NCBI GenBank assembly: GCA_024760905.1
Contig: CM045733.1
Location: 27,071,001-27,135,000 of the forward strand
Direction of reading: 5' to 3'
DNA from: Plotosus lineatus
Lineage: Eukaryota; Chordata; Actinopteri; Siluriformes; Plotosidae
Length of the DNA: 64,000 nucleotides
The notes under the pieces are model-generated. The model was not told the origin of the DNA, ran no database searches, and was given only the letters and a program-made list of their open reading frames with translations. Made by a program: the position numbers and the translations under genes. Below, piece by piece: positions 30,451 through 40,507 of this stretch. Positions within the stretch are counted from its first letter, which is position 1; every line of letters begins with the position of its first letter.

Positions 30451-31790
30451 GACGCTCCCCGACTTAGGTTCATTCGTTTTATGTTTTTTCGATTTTACGG
30501 GGGGGTTTTTTCCAAAAAAAAAAAAAAAAAAAGTTGAATTTGGCGTGCTCTCTGTAGTATGAGACGTGCCTACGTAGTCTGCTGACGTAATGGTGCAATG
30601 ACGTAATGACGCTGCGTCCATTGTTTACAAACGACAGACTGAACTTGCCCCTGCTTCTTTCCAGTTCACTGCGTGTTACCCTTGTTTAAGATAAGATAAG
30701 ATACAGCTTTATTAATCTCACAATGGAGAAATTCACTGTTACAGGCTCTTGAGGTACTATCAGTAGGGGGTGCAAAAATAGATACAAATACAAACATACA
30801 CACACATACATATATATTATATAAGTAAATAAATAAATAGATACATAAATAGTATAAATTACTAAACAATAAAAGAAAAGAATGGAGCAACTTTATAGAC
30901 TGGCCTATATTAAAGTGTAATGTATCTGAGTGCAGAGTAGATGGGGAGGTCGTCTCTGTGATCTTTGTGTTTACACTGTTTTTTACGGACCTTTGTAACC
31001 CTAAGAAAATATGGTTGGTCAGAAGCGTAAGACTACTAGCATGGGTGCAAGTTTTCCGGCGTATGGCGGAATTTCCGGTTTTCCCAAGACTGAATTAACT
31101 ATCTGCTCGGATCGGCGCAATCGACCATGCATACTCAGTTAAACAAAGAGAACTGTAAAATTAATGAAAACCCAAATCCAGAAAAGAAAGAGAACGCTCC
31201 GCTCTGCTGGTGAGTCACATCAGTGCAAGCTGAGTACTAAACGAGTATTCAACAGCACCCTTGCTCACTTGAAAGACCAGAAGTCCTAATAACCCACGCT
31301 TTGTCTCAAGCACAAGCAAGTGAACTACTTTCGGTGGAGCGCCTCACATATTGTAGGTAGGCATTGATTGGCTGTTTTAAGCTTCATGTAAAGTGACTCG
31401 GCTCAGCTTCATGTAAAGCGACCATCTGTCGACCATCGGAACCATTTACAAGCAGAAAGATCGCATCATAGAGAATGTTAAAGGTTATATTTGATAGTGT
31501 ATGTAATATTTGATGAGTGAATTTGATTAAAATTTATCTATTTGAAATTATTCTGATTGCATTTAATTTATTTCAAATTAATGTTGACATTACTTGACAT
31601 TTTTTTACAATGTTATGTTTATAATAATTGATTTAGGGGTGTTTTATGAGATACGGTAATGGTATTTATGGATGTATGGTCATACGTCACTGTAACATAC
31701 AGTAACAACTTACGTTTTTGTTTTTTTTGTTTTTTTCCAACTTACGTTCGGCCGTCCGGAACCGAACCAAAACGTAAGTTGGGGAGCGTC
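30451..31790 (+). mobile_element. Tigger-like element, family c, copy 1
   Basis: GACGCTCCCCGACTTAGGTT at the left and inverted AACGTAAGTTGGGGAGCGTC at the right (31790), in TA-rich flanks. Internal marks: GACGTAATG, GCGTCCATTGTTTACAAACG, CTTGAAAGACCAGAAGTCC. A retroposed fragment (30687-30949) is inserted. Copy 2 is inverted at 36897-38223. No transposase frame. Confidence 0.87.
30687..30949 (-). repeat. Rex1-like LINE 3' end inserted in Tigger c
   Basis: Starts TAAGATAAGATAAGATACAG and contains TTAATCTCACAATGGAGAAA, the inverse of the tail at 10880-10957. In the other Tigger-c copy, CCCTTGTG is followed directly by TTCGTCTCTG, which gives the exact empty site. Contains its own short TA-rich segment. 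Confidence 0.75.
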
Positions 31791-31797
31791 TATATAA

Positions 31798-33597
31798 TGC
31801 AGCCGTGAGGGGGGCACAAACCAGTGTCTCTCCGTCACGCCGGTCGCAAGCCAAGATAAATGCAGAGGGTTACGTCAGGAAGGGCATCCGGTGTAAAACA
31901 AATGCCAAATAAAATATGCGAATCACAAGAAAGAATGTCATACTGGATCGGTCGAGGCCCGGGTTAACAACGACCGCCATCAGTGCTGTTAACCAACAGG
32001 GTGCTGGTGGAAATTGGACTACTGTTGGTCGAAGACGTCGAAGAAGGAGAGGCGGGAGGCGTGTCCGTTGCCAGAGAGAGAAGAGGAAAGGCATGAGACT
32101 AGGACTGAAAGTAGGGACTTTGAATGTTGGAACTATGGCAGGAAAAGGTAGAGAGCTGGCTGACATGATGCAGAGGAGGAAGGTGGACATACTTTGTTTT
32201 CAGGAGACCAGGTGGAAAGGGAGCAAGGCTAGAAGCTTAGGAGCAGGGTTTAAGCTGTTTTTTCATCTTGTGGATGGGAGGACAAATGCAGTAGGAGTCA
32301 TCTTGAAGGAGGAGTTTGTCAGGAATGTTCTAGAAGTGAAAAGAGTGTCAGACAGAGTCATGAATCTCAAGTTAGAAATTGAAGGCATGATGTTCAATGT
32401 TGTTAGTGCTTATGCCCCACAGGCAGGATGTGAGCTAGAAGAGAAGGAGAGATTCTGGAGTGAGTTAGATGAAATGATGCAGAGTACCCCCAGTGGTGAT
32501 AGAGTGGTCATTGTGGCAGATTTCAATGGACATGTTGGTGCAGGAAACAGAGGGGACGAGGAAGGACAGATGTTGGTAGATTTTGCAAAAAGGATGGAAA
32601 TGGCTGTGGTAAATACTTTCTTCCAGAAGAAACAGGAGCATAGGGTGACTTATAAAAGCAGAAGTAGGAGCACACAGGTAGACAACATCTTGTGTAGGCA
32701 ATGTAATTTGAAGGAAGTCAGTGACTGCAAAGTAGTAGTGGGTGAGAGTGTTGCCAAACAGCATAGGATGATGCTGTGCAGGACGACGCTGATGGTGAGG
32801 AAGGTGAAGAAGACAAAGTGTTGGAAGCTGAAAAAGGAAGACGGTCGTGTTGTCTTCAAGGTGGAGTTGAAACAGGCTTTGGGTGGTCAGGAAGTGCTTC
32901 CAGATGACTGGACAACTACAGCAAATGTGATCAAGGAGACAGGTAGGAGAATACTTGGAGTGTCATCTGGAAGGAAAGTAGATAAGGAGACTTGGTGGTG
33001 TAATGAGGAAGTGCAGGAATGTGTACAAAGGAAGAGGTTAGCTCAGAAGAAGTGGGACATTGAGAGAGCCGAAGAGAGTGAACAGGAGTACAGGGAGACA
33101 CAGCACAAGGCGAAGGTAGCGGTGTCAAAAGCCAAACAGAGGGCGTATGATGACTTGTATGCTCGGTTGGAAAGTAAAGAGGGAGACAATGATTCATACA
33201 GGTTGGCACAGCAGAGAAATAGAGATGGGAAGGACGTGCAGCAAGTTAGAGTGATAAAGGACAGAGAGGGAAATGTGTTGACTGATGACAGAAGTGTGCT
33301 GGGAAGATGGAAAGAGTACTTTGAAGAGCTGATGAATGAGGAAAATGAGAGAGAAAAAAAGAGTAGAAGAGGTGACTGTTGAGGACCAGGAAGTAGCAAA
33401 GATTAGTAAGGGTGAAATGAGGAGGGCATTGAAGAGGATGAAGAATGGAAAGGCAGTTGGTCCTGATGACATACAGGTGGAGGTACGGAAGTGTCTAGGA
33501 GAGGTTGCAATAGATTTTCTGACAAGAACATTCAACAAGGTCTTAGAGAGTGAGAAGATGCCAGAGGAATGGAGGAGAAGTGTGATGGTAGATTAAT
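31798..33597 (+). mobile_element. RTE/Expander-like LINE, 5' complete, 3' lost
   Basis: Starts GCAGCCGTGAGGGGGGCACA, matching the copy at 17733. The element breaks off at GGAGAAGTGTGATGGTA, just before the RT domain, where a Tc1 element begins. No LINE sequence resumes beyond that Tc1. Confidence 0.9.
31916..33382 (+). CDS. LINE endonuclease ORF, truncated
   Basis: 488 codons. After a basic stretch, an APE-type endonuclease: LKVGTLNVGTMAGKG, FQETRWKG, VADFNGHVGAGNRGDEE, VDNILCRQCN and KQHRMMLCRT (position of the final His motif). A linker rich in Lys/Glu follows, up to WKEYFEELMNEENERE. A frameshift in an A7 run (33353-33360) ends the frame; the pre-RT block EMRRALKRMKNGKAVGPDDI continues in another frame to 33596. 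Compared with 17849-19018 the first Gly of GADFNG is Val. Confidence 0.88.
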   Translation: MRITRKNVILDRSRPGLTTTAISAVNQQGAGGNWTTVGRRRRRRRGGRRVRCQREKRKGMRLGLKVGTLNVGTMAGKGRELADMMQRRKVDILCFQETRWKGSKARSLGAGFKLFFHLVDGRTNAVGVILKEEFVRNVLEVKRVSDRVMNLKLEIEGMMFNVVSAYAPQAGCELEEKERFWSELDEMMQSTPSGDRVVIVADFNGHVGAGNRGDEEGQMLVDFAKRMEMAVVNTFFQKKQEHRVTYKSRSRSTQVDNILCRQCNLKEVSDCKVVVGESVAKQHRMMLCRTTLMVRKVKKTKCWKLKKEDGRVVFKVELKQALGGQEVLPDDWTTTANVIKETGRRILGVSSGRKVDKETWWCNEEVQECVQRKRLAQKKWDIERAEESEQEYRETQHKAKVAVSKAKQRAYDDLYARLESKEGDNDSYRLAQQRNRDGKDVQQVRVIKDREGNVLTDDRSVLGRWKEYFEELMNEENEREKKSRRGDC

Positions 33598-34983
33598 TTT
33601 GGCATACAGCTCATGAAAACCCAAGATTCATATCTCAAAAAATTAGCATATCATGAAAAGATACTCTAAACGAGCTATTAACCTAATCATCTGAATCAAC
33701 CAATTAACTCTAAAAACCTGCAAAAGATTCCTGAGGCTTTTAAAAACTCCCAGCCTGGTTCATTACTCAAAACCGCAATCATGGGTAAGACTGCCGACCT
33801 GACTGCTGTCCAGAAGGCCATCATTGACACCCTCAAGCAAGAGGGTAAGACACAGAAAGAAATCTCTGAGCGAATAGGCTGTTCCCAGAGTGCTGTATCA
33901 AGGCACTTCAGTGGGACATCTGTGGGAAGGAAAAAGTGTGGCGGAAAATGCTGCACAACCAGAAGAGGTTGGGAGGGCCGATTCCAGACCTTGGGGGACC
34001 TGTGGAAGCAGTGGACTGGGCTACAGGTGCCGCATTCCCCAGGGCAAGCCACTTTTGAACCAGAAACAGCGGCAGAAGTGCGTGACCTGGGCTACAGAGA
34101 AGCAGCACTGGACTGTTGCTCAGTGGTCCAAAATATTTTTTCCGGATGAAAGCAAATTTTGCATGTCATTCGGAAATCAAGGTGCCAGAGTCTGGAGGAA
34201 GACTGGGGAGAAGGAAATGCCAAAATGCCTGAAGTCCAGTGTCAAGTACCCACAGTCAGTGATGGTCTGGGGTGCCATGTCAGCTGCTGGTGTTGGTCCA
34301 CTGTGTTTTATCAAGGGCAAGGTCAATGCAGCTAGCTATCAGGAGATTTTGGAGCACTTCATGGTTCCGTCTGCTGAAAAGCTTTATGGAGATGAAGATT
34401 TTCATTTTTCAGCATGACCTGGCACCTGCTCACAGTGCCAAAACCACTGGTAAATGGTTTACTGACCATGGTATTACTGTGCTCAATTAGCCGGCCAACT
34501 CTCCTGACCTGAACCCCATAGAGAATCTGTGGGATATTGTGAAGAGAAAGTTGAGAGACACCAGACCCAACACTGTGGATGAGCTTACGGCCGCTATCGA
34601 AGCATCCTGGGCCTCCATAACACCTCAGCAGTGACACAGGCTGATTGCCTCCATGCCACGCCGCATTGAAGCAGTCATTTCTGCAAAAAAATTCCCAACC
34701 GAGTATTGAGTGCATAACTGAACATAATTATTTGAAGGTTGACTTTTTTTGTATTAAAAGCACTTTTTTTTTTGGTCGGATGAAATATGCCAATTTTTTG
34801 AGATAGGAAGTTTGGGTTTTCATGAGCTGTCTGCCAAAATCATCAGTATTAGAATAATAAAAGATCTGAAATATTTCAGTTGGTGTGCAATGAATTTAAA
34901 ATATATGAAAGTTTAATTTTTCTCAGTACATTACAGAAAATAATGAACTTTATCACAATATGCTAATTTTTTGAGAAGGACTA
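33598..34983 (+). mobile_element. Tc1-like DNA transposon, second family, left end lost
   Basis: The left side starts at TTTTGGCATACAGCTCATGA. The right side carries the inverse (GTTTTCATGAGCTGTCTGCC) and beyond it ~150 bp ending CTAATTTTTTGAGAAGGACT. The outer part is therefore missing on the left only. The internal CAAAAAATTAGCATATCATG motif and a HTH/DDE gene identify Tc1. It abuts the broken LINE on the left and (TA)n on the right. Confidence 0.85.
33781..34709 (+). pseudogene. Tc1-like transposase pseudogene
   Basis: Starts MGKTADLTAVQKAIIDTLKQ (HTH), then KEISERIGCSQSAVSRHFSG. Frame breaks follow around 33930-34060. The catalytic middle is in another frame (DESKFCMSFGNQGARVWRKT, VMVWGAMSAAGVGPL). 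A stop after FHFSA, further breaks and a stop before PANSPDLNPIENLWDIVK separate the Glu block. The last residues are SAKKFPTEY. Clearly inactive. Confidence 0.88.

Positions 34984-35023
<40 letters not shown>
34984..35023. repeat. (TA)n microsatellite
   Basis: About 40 bp of TA following the Tc1 right end. Confidence 0.96.
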
Positions 35024-35026
<3 letters not shown>

Positions 35027-35223
35027 TTCAAGTTGTTTGTCAAAGTTCAAAAGTACTGGTTGAGCTGGCTGATGTATCACATCCACAGTATTATATTATA
35101 TAGTATAGATCTACATGTAAATTTGATCTATAACTTAGAATTTATCGCATGCAAAATATGTACATCATATATCATCTTTATGTGCTATTCAACTGTCATA
35201 TAGTTGTGTGTAGGGGTCAGTGG

Positions 35224-35575
35224 TGGTCTAGTGGATAGGGTGCAGGATCACTGAGGTTGAACCCCACTAAGGTTGGGGGTTCGAGTCCCCACAGGGTTGT
35301 CACTGCCCCCCCCCCCCCAATGCAGCTAACTGGGTTATCAAACGTGGGCCATGTCTCTCACTGTCTATGGTGAGAGGCATGTAAAAGAACCATTGCTGAC
35401 TTTCGTAAAGAGCAGGCTGCAAAGCCATCAGCATGTTTCTGTCCCTTGCTAAAGGGTTGTGTCAGGCAGGGCATCCGACGTAAAAACCTATGCCAAATCA
35501 AATGTGCGAATCAGATGATTCGCTGTGGCGACTCCCGAGAACGGGAAAAAGCCGAAAGGAAAAGAAGAAAGAAGG
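35224..35575 (+). repeat. SINE A, full length
   Basis: GGGTCAGTGGTGGTCTAGTG head with duplicated GGTTGAACCCC segment, poly-C at 35304-35318, CTAACTGGGTTATCAAACG body, and GGCATCCGACGTAA leading to GATTCGCTGTGGCGACTCCC and the GAAGAAAGAAG tail. A perfect 15-bp duplication TATAGTTGTGTGTAG lies at 35209-35223 and 35576-35590. Confidence 0.93.
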
Positions 35576-35590
35576 TATAGTTGTGTGTAG

Positions 35591-36384
35591 TTTGGCCATA
35601 AGCTGTGCGAGTGCGCTGTGTCACAAAGACGTAAACAGTGCAGCTTTGCTACAGCCATACAAATAAAGCAAGCGGAATTTCTTGTAAGCATGAGAATGAT
35701 GGAGAATGATTCATACAGGATTAATCATGAATCAATAAAAGTTGCCGTTATTGTGAACTTTTAAAGCGTGTTTGCTACTGGCATTGCATAAATATTTGTA
35801 AGAACATGATTTTGAATAAAAGATTTATATATCGCCAAAAAGTTTGCCTTGACAACTTTTTTGTAGCCAAAGATATTTTCCGTCATTGGGCCGGCAATAT
35901 GGTAAACGTGGTTTTATATAGATCAGAGGGCGGGCCCTGGTTGGCGATCTGATAACAATCACAACTGTTTATAATTTACCTTGTGTTAGTTGTGTGCGTT
36001 GTATTTTAGGAATTGCTGAAAAAGTCCTTGATATTTCTTTGCCACTTAGACATCGTAACAAACGTGTACAGTTGTTTATAAATAAGCTTATTTTGAATCC
36101 GACATTTGTTGAAACTAAGAAATGCACAGAAATGCAAATCGAGCCCAGCCTCGAAAACAAAACCGGGTCACCCATGCGTACTAAGTACACAAGCGCTTAG
36201 CAGGCATGTACGTCTAAAACGACAATTATAATCACTTATCTCCAGTTACCTGTTAATATGAAGATGAATAAAACTGTACAATCCTAAAAATAAATTTAAA
36301 AATCTTTCAAATTTATTTTTTTAAAAACATTTCAGAGTGGACGGCAGCACTGCTATTCGCCGGTTGCCGGCAGCTAATGAGTGT
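35591..36384 (+). other. Unassigned sequence with one possible exon
   Basis: At 36009 an acceptor-like TTGTATTTTAG precedes a frame GIAEKVLDISLPLRHRNKRV...FINKLILNPTFVETKK...SLENKTGSPMRTKYTSA ending at 36200. The frame is ~63 codons and looks protein-like, but I cannot assign a family. It may be an exon of a transposon-encoded or host protein. Confidence 0.25.
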
Positions 36385-36545
36385 GCTGCTCCTTACAAAA
36401 GTCAGCAATCGTTCTTTTACATGCCTCACACCATAGACTGTTAGAGACATTGCCGGCCTTTGGTAACCCAGTTGGCTGCACTTGGGGGTGGGGGGCAGTG
36501 ACAACCTTGTGGAGAGTGGGACTTGAACCCCAACCTTAGATCCAG
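36385..36545 (-). repeat. SINE A fragment
   Basis: CAAAAGTCAGCAATCGTTCT, CACACCATAGACTGTTAGAG and GGTAACCCAGTTGGCTGCAC are the inverted SINE A body, with GAGAGTGGGACTTGAACCCC. Both ends are truncated. Confidence 0.8.
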
Positions 36546-36552
36546 ATCATAC

Positions 36553-36644
36553 ATAGGGTTTTAAAACCGCATCAATAATTCGCAGATTTTTGAGATCCGT
36601 GGGTGGGGGAGGAACATAACCCCGCAAATAATGAGGGCTTACTG
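36553..36644 (+). repeat. Tigger d, isolated 3' end
   Basis: CCGCATCAATAATTCGCAG, GGGTGGGGGAGGAACATAAC and the terminal ATAATGAGGGCTTACTG followed by TA match the right end of family d. The rest of the element is absent. Confidence 0.7.
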
Positions 36645-37568
36645 TATGTTTAGTATATTAACCCTGGCAGTGCCAAAGCAGAAAAAATACGACTTTACGT
36701 TTTTGTTTCAAATTTTTTTTGGAACGGCTTCTATAATCTTCATAGAACATATAAGGTTATATAATGATATTTATTTGCTGCTTTTTGCATTCAATATAAA
36801 AAAGTAATAATTTCACTAAAAAACATGCATGGCATTTTGAGCTTTAACATTGGACACTTCTATGTGCATATATATATATAGTATATATATATAGTACAGA
36901 GGCTCCCCGACTTACGTTTTTAATTGGTTCCGGACGGGTGAACGTAAGTTGAAAGTGAACGAAAGTTGTTACAGTGACGTATGACGTATGACGCTCATAC
37001 TGTAATATACATCCATAAATACCATTACTGTATCTCATAAAACAACCCTAAATCAATTATTATAAACATAACATTTTAAAATAATATCAAATAATATCAA
37101 CATTAATTTCAAATAAGTCACTTATTTATACTGAATCACTTTACATTCATCTTAAAACAGCCAATCAAGCTTACAATATGTGAAGCGCTCAATACCGAAA
37201 GTAGTGTACTTGCAAAAGTAGTGTACTTGCTGTGGGTTATATGGACTTCTGGTCTTTCAAGTGCGCAAGGGTGCCATTGAACTCGTTTAGAACAGCCTGC
37301 ACTAATGTGGAGCCAGCAAAGCGGCGAGCTCTTTTCTGGATTTGAATTTTCATTTATTTTACTACTGTCTTTGCTTCACTGAGTATGCCTGGTAGATCGC
37401 GCCGATCTGAGCGGATAGTTAATTCATCTCTGTGTATGAAACCTGCACCCATGCCAGTAGGCTTCTGCTTCTGGCCAACCATATTTGCTTAGGGTTACAA
37501 AAGTCCACAAAACAATGTAAACACAAAGATCAGAGACGAACACAAGGGTAACACACTATATAACTGAT

Positions 37569-37571
37569 ATG

Positions 37572-37635
<64 letters not shown>
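37569..37635. repeat. (TA)n microsatellite, left of SINE
   Basis: TA tract immediately left of the SINE A copy; the matching tract 37997-38040 lies on the right, so the SINE probably landed in a pre-existing TA repeat. Confidence 0.95.
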
Positions 37636-37641
<6 letters not shown>

Positions 37642-37644
37642 AGG

Positions 37645-37993
37645 GGGGCAGTGGTGGCCTGGTGGTATAGGGTGCTGGATCGCTGATCCAAAGGTTGGGG
37701 GTTCGAGTGCCACTCTCCACAAGGTTGTCACTGTCCCCCCCAGTGCGGCTAACTGGGTTATCAAAGGCGGGCCATGTCTCTCACTGTCTATGGTGAGAGG
37801 CATGTAAAAGAAGCATTGCTGACTTTCGTAAAGAGTAGGCTGCGAAGTCGTCAGCGTGTTTCTGTCCCTTGCTAAAAAGGGTTGTGACAGGAAGGGCATC
37901 CGACGTAAAAACCTCTGCCAAATCAAACGTGCGAACCAGATGATTCGCTGTGGCGACTTCCAAGTAAAAGGGAAAAAGCCGAAAGGAAGACAG

Positions 37994-37995
<2 letters not shown>
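37645..37995 (+). repeat. SINE A, full length, inside (TA)n
   Basis: GGGGGGCAGTGGTGGCCTGG head, GGGGGTTCGAGTGCCAC, GTGCGGCTAACTGGGTTATC body, GACAGGAAGGGCATCCGACG, tail GATTCGCTGTGGCGACTTCC...AAAAGCCGAAAGG. The target duplication is hidden in the TA repeats. Confidence 0.9.
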
Positions 37996-38041
<46 letters not shown>

Positions 38042-38223
38042 CTGAACTGGGAAGGAGGGGCACTCAGTCTGTCTTTTGTAAACAATGGACGCAGCGTCAT
38101 TGCATCATTACCATTACGTCAGCGTACTACGTAGGTACGTCTGAACTGAAAATTTGACTTTTTTTTGAGGGGGTGTAAAATAGAAAAAGCGTAAAGCGGA
38201 TGAATGTAAGTCGGGAGCGTCTG

Positions 38224-38225
<2 letters not shown>

Positions 38226-38293
<68 letters not shown>
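38226..38293. repeat. (TA)n microsatellite
   Basis: About 66 bp of TA, between Tigger c and a Tigger-g fragment. Confidence 0.97.
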
Positions 38294-38295
<2 letters not shown>

Positions 38296-38371
38296 GACTA
38301 GCCTACAGACAAGCTAATTCTATTTAAGTCATTTTCAACTTATGTTGTCTCACCTGGAACTAATTAATGAC
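38296..38371 (-). repeat. Tigger g terminal fragment
   Basis: CTAGCCTACAGACAAGCTAA and TATGTTGTCTCACCTGGAAC match the inverted left end of 27590-28480. Only ~75 bp is present. Confidence 0.6.
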
Positions 38372-38537
38372 GAGATGCACACACACAAACACAGGTATAA
38401 CAGTCTAAAATTAGAAGTTAGTAATATCTGTATAAACAGACTGAGAATGAATCCTGCCAGTGAGTGATATGTACAGTATTATCAATATGAAAAACAATAG
38501 AATGTAGACATATAACAGTGGATGTTGTTGCTATATA

Positions 38538-39083
38538 CAGTAGGCTCTTGACTGTTCGCGGTTTTTCACTCGCAGCTCCGCATATTCACGGATTACCGAG
38601 CAACTGTCCCGTGATTCAAATTCAGCCGATGGCTGTTCTCCCTCCTACTGATTGGTTGAGATGATGTCACGCCCCTTTTTCCTCATTCATGCACACTTTG
38701 TGCATGTGTTTTTTTAATGTGTGTGTTTTTAATTACAGTTAAGCTCTGTCATGCCACCCAAATGCTGCGCACCTTCCTAGGCTTCTGGTAAGGTGCCGAA
38801 GCGCCAGAAAAAGGTAATGAGTAGAACTGCTTGATATGATTCAGAAAGGAAAACGTTTTGCTGCCGTAGGGCAACCTTTGCCATTCAAAGAGCCATTTGG
38901 ACCCATTTTCAACAGTAAAGAAAACACTGAGAGCCACAAATCCTTTTTTGACATTTAAAATTAAATAACACTGCATACTATGTTTCTCCATTTTCCTTTA
39001 TGTTAATATAAAAAACAATGTGCTGCATTGAACCACTGCAGAGACAATTAAATTACAATTCTGCTTGCAACAAAAAAAATTTA

Positions 39084-39127
<44 letters not shown>

Positions 39128-39363
39128 GCCAGCCTCCCTGCGACCTTACTTAGAATTAAGCGGTTCAGAAAATGAATGTGTTTGAGTCCTTTTTGTATTT
39201 TTATAAAGAAAAAGAATATCTATCCCACGAAGGGAAGGATGGTGTTCACCCAGATGTGTTGGGTAGCCTACTTCACAATCACCTTCGTGGGATCTTCTGT
39301 CTTTATTCATTATTCGCGGGAGGGGCCGGAACCAAACCCAACGAGAATAATGAAGGCCTACTG
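38538..39363. mobile_element. Tigger-like element, family d, copy B
   Basis: Ends CAGTAGGCTCTTGACTGTTC (38538) and inverted AATGAAGGCCTACTG (39363), TA both sides. The interior is replaced by other repeats. A hAT-like fragment (GCAACCTTTGCCATTCAAAG at ~38869) is followed by a long A tract (39090-39124) and a SINE B tail (GCCAGCCTCCCTGCGACC...GAAAATGAATG, 39127-39178). Confidence 0.85.
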
Positions 39364-39499
39364 TAGAGGACAGTACAGTTTTATAAAATTAATGGCCACA
39401 GGTAGGAATGATTTCCTGCGTCATTCAGCGGGGCATTTAGGTGTATCAGTCTCTCATTGAATGTGCTCTTGTGACTTATCAGCAGGTTGTGAAGTGGGT

Positions 39500-39915
39500 G
39501 GGAGGTATTGTTCAATATTGTCTTTTAGGGAAACATTCACCTCTCCGACACTACCGTCAGAGAGTCCAGTAACATCACCACAACATTACCGGCCTTGCGG
39601 ATCAGTTTGTTCAGTATGTTTGTGTCTGCAACCTTCAGCCTGCTGCTCCAGCATGCAAAAGCATAGAGGACAGCGCTGGCCACAACAGACTCATAAAACA
39701 TTTTGAGTTGTGTCCGACAGATGTTAAACAACTTTAGTGGTCTCAAGAAATAGAGCTAGCTCTGGCCTTTGTTTAAAGTGCGGTAGTGTACTTAACCCAG
39801 TCCAGTTTATTGTGAATATGAACTCCAAGGTATTTGTAATCTTCCACCATTTGCACGTTGACTCCCTGATGGAAACAGGTTATGGTATTTTTTGAACTTT
39901 TTTTAATCATGACAG
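39500..39915 (-). pseudogene. Rex1-like LINE, reverse-transcriptase C-terminal fragment
   Basis: On the minus strand: EDYKYLGVHIHNKLDW, then after frame breaks RPLKLFNICRTQLKMFYESV, VASAVLYAFACWSSRL, ADTNILNKLIRKAGNVV and LDSLTVVSER. These blocks follow the thumb region of Rex1/Babar-type elements. Several shifts and a stop. No 3' tail is attached. Confidence 0.75.
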
Positions 39916-39959
39916 ATGCAAGCACTCCAAAAAAATGTGCGAGAAGGTGTAGAGCACTT

Positions 39960-40309
39960 TAAGAGCTTCTCGTTAAAAAAAAATAAATAAAAAAAAACTG
40001 AAATGAGTCCTTCAAAGTTATATATTATAATATACAAGAATAATAATTGTCCAGAAGAAGTCCTACACTCTAATATTTTGCCAGACTGCCTTTAGCCTTG
40101 ATTATTGTGTACACCATGGCATTATTTCAAACTTAAACAGCATTACAACATTTATTTCCATAAGGAGTTGGGTTCGTTTTTCACCAAGATTAATTGATGA
40201 CGAGAAAATTGGACCATTGCGTAAAGTCATCTCCAGCACATCACAAAAATTTTAAAAAGTCAGGACTCTGTGGTGACAGTTCATGTGTGATTCTTCATGC
40301 TCACTGAAA
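39960..40309 (-). pseudogene. Third Tc1-like transposase, part 1
   Basis: CAGAAGAAGTCCTACACTCT-AATATTTTGCCAGACTGCC and TTTCACCAAGATTAATTGATG, TAAAGTCATCTCCAGCACATC are the inverted C-terminal/middle part of a fish Tc1 family. It is cut at TA (40310) by the Tigger-d insertion; the continuation is at 42365-42575. Highly decayed. Confidence 0.6.
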
Positions 40310-40507
40310 TACAGTAGGTCCTTGATTATTCGCGGTTTTGCACTCACGGTTTGAGTATTCGAGGACTGCCAAGCAACTGACACGTCACTCAAATTCAGCC
40401 AATGGCTGTCCTCCTTCCTGCTGATTGGTTGAGATGATGCGACGCCCCTTTTTCCTCATTCGCGCACAAGTTGTCAATGAGCCTTTTTTTAGTGTGTTTT
40501 AATTACC

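Larger units (their letters stand above)
36897..38223 (-). mobile_element. Tigger-like element, family c, copy 2 (inverted)
   Basis: CAGAGGCTCCCCGACTTACG (36897) and inverted TAAGTCGGGAGCGTCTG (38223), TA on both sides. Read on the minus strand the order equals 30451-31790. A (TA)n tract carrying a SINE A sits where copy 1 reads TTTCCAGTTCACTGCG. The Rex1-like insertion of copy 1 is absent here. Confidence 0.87.
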
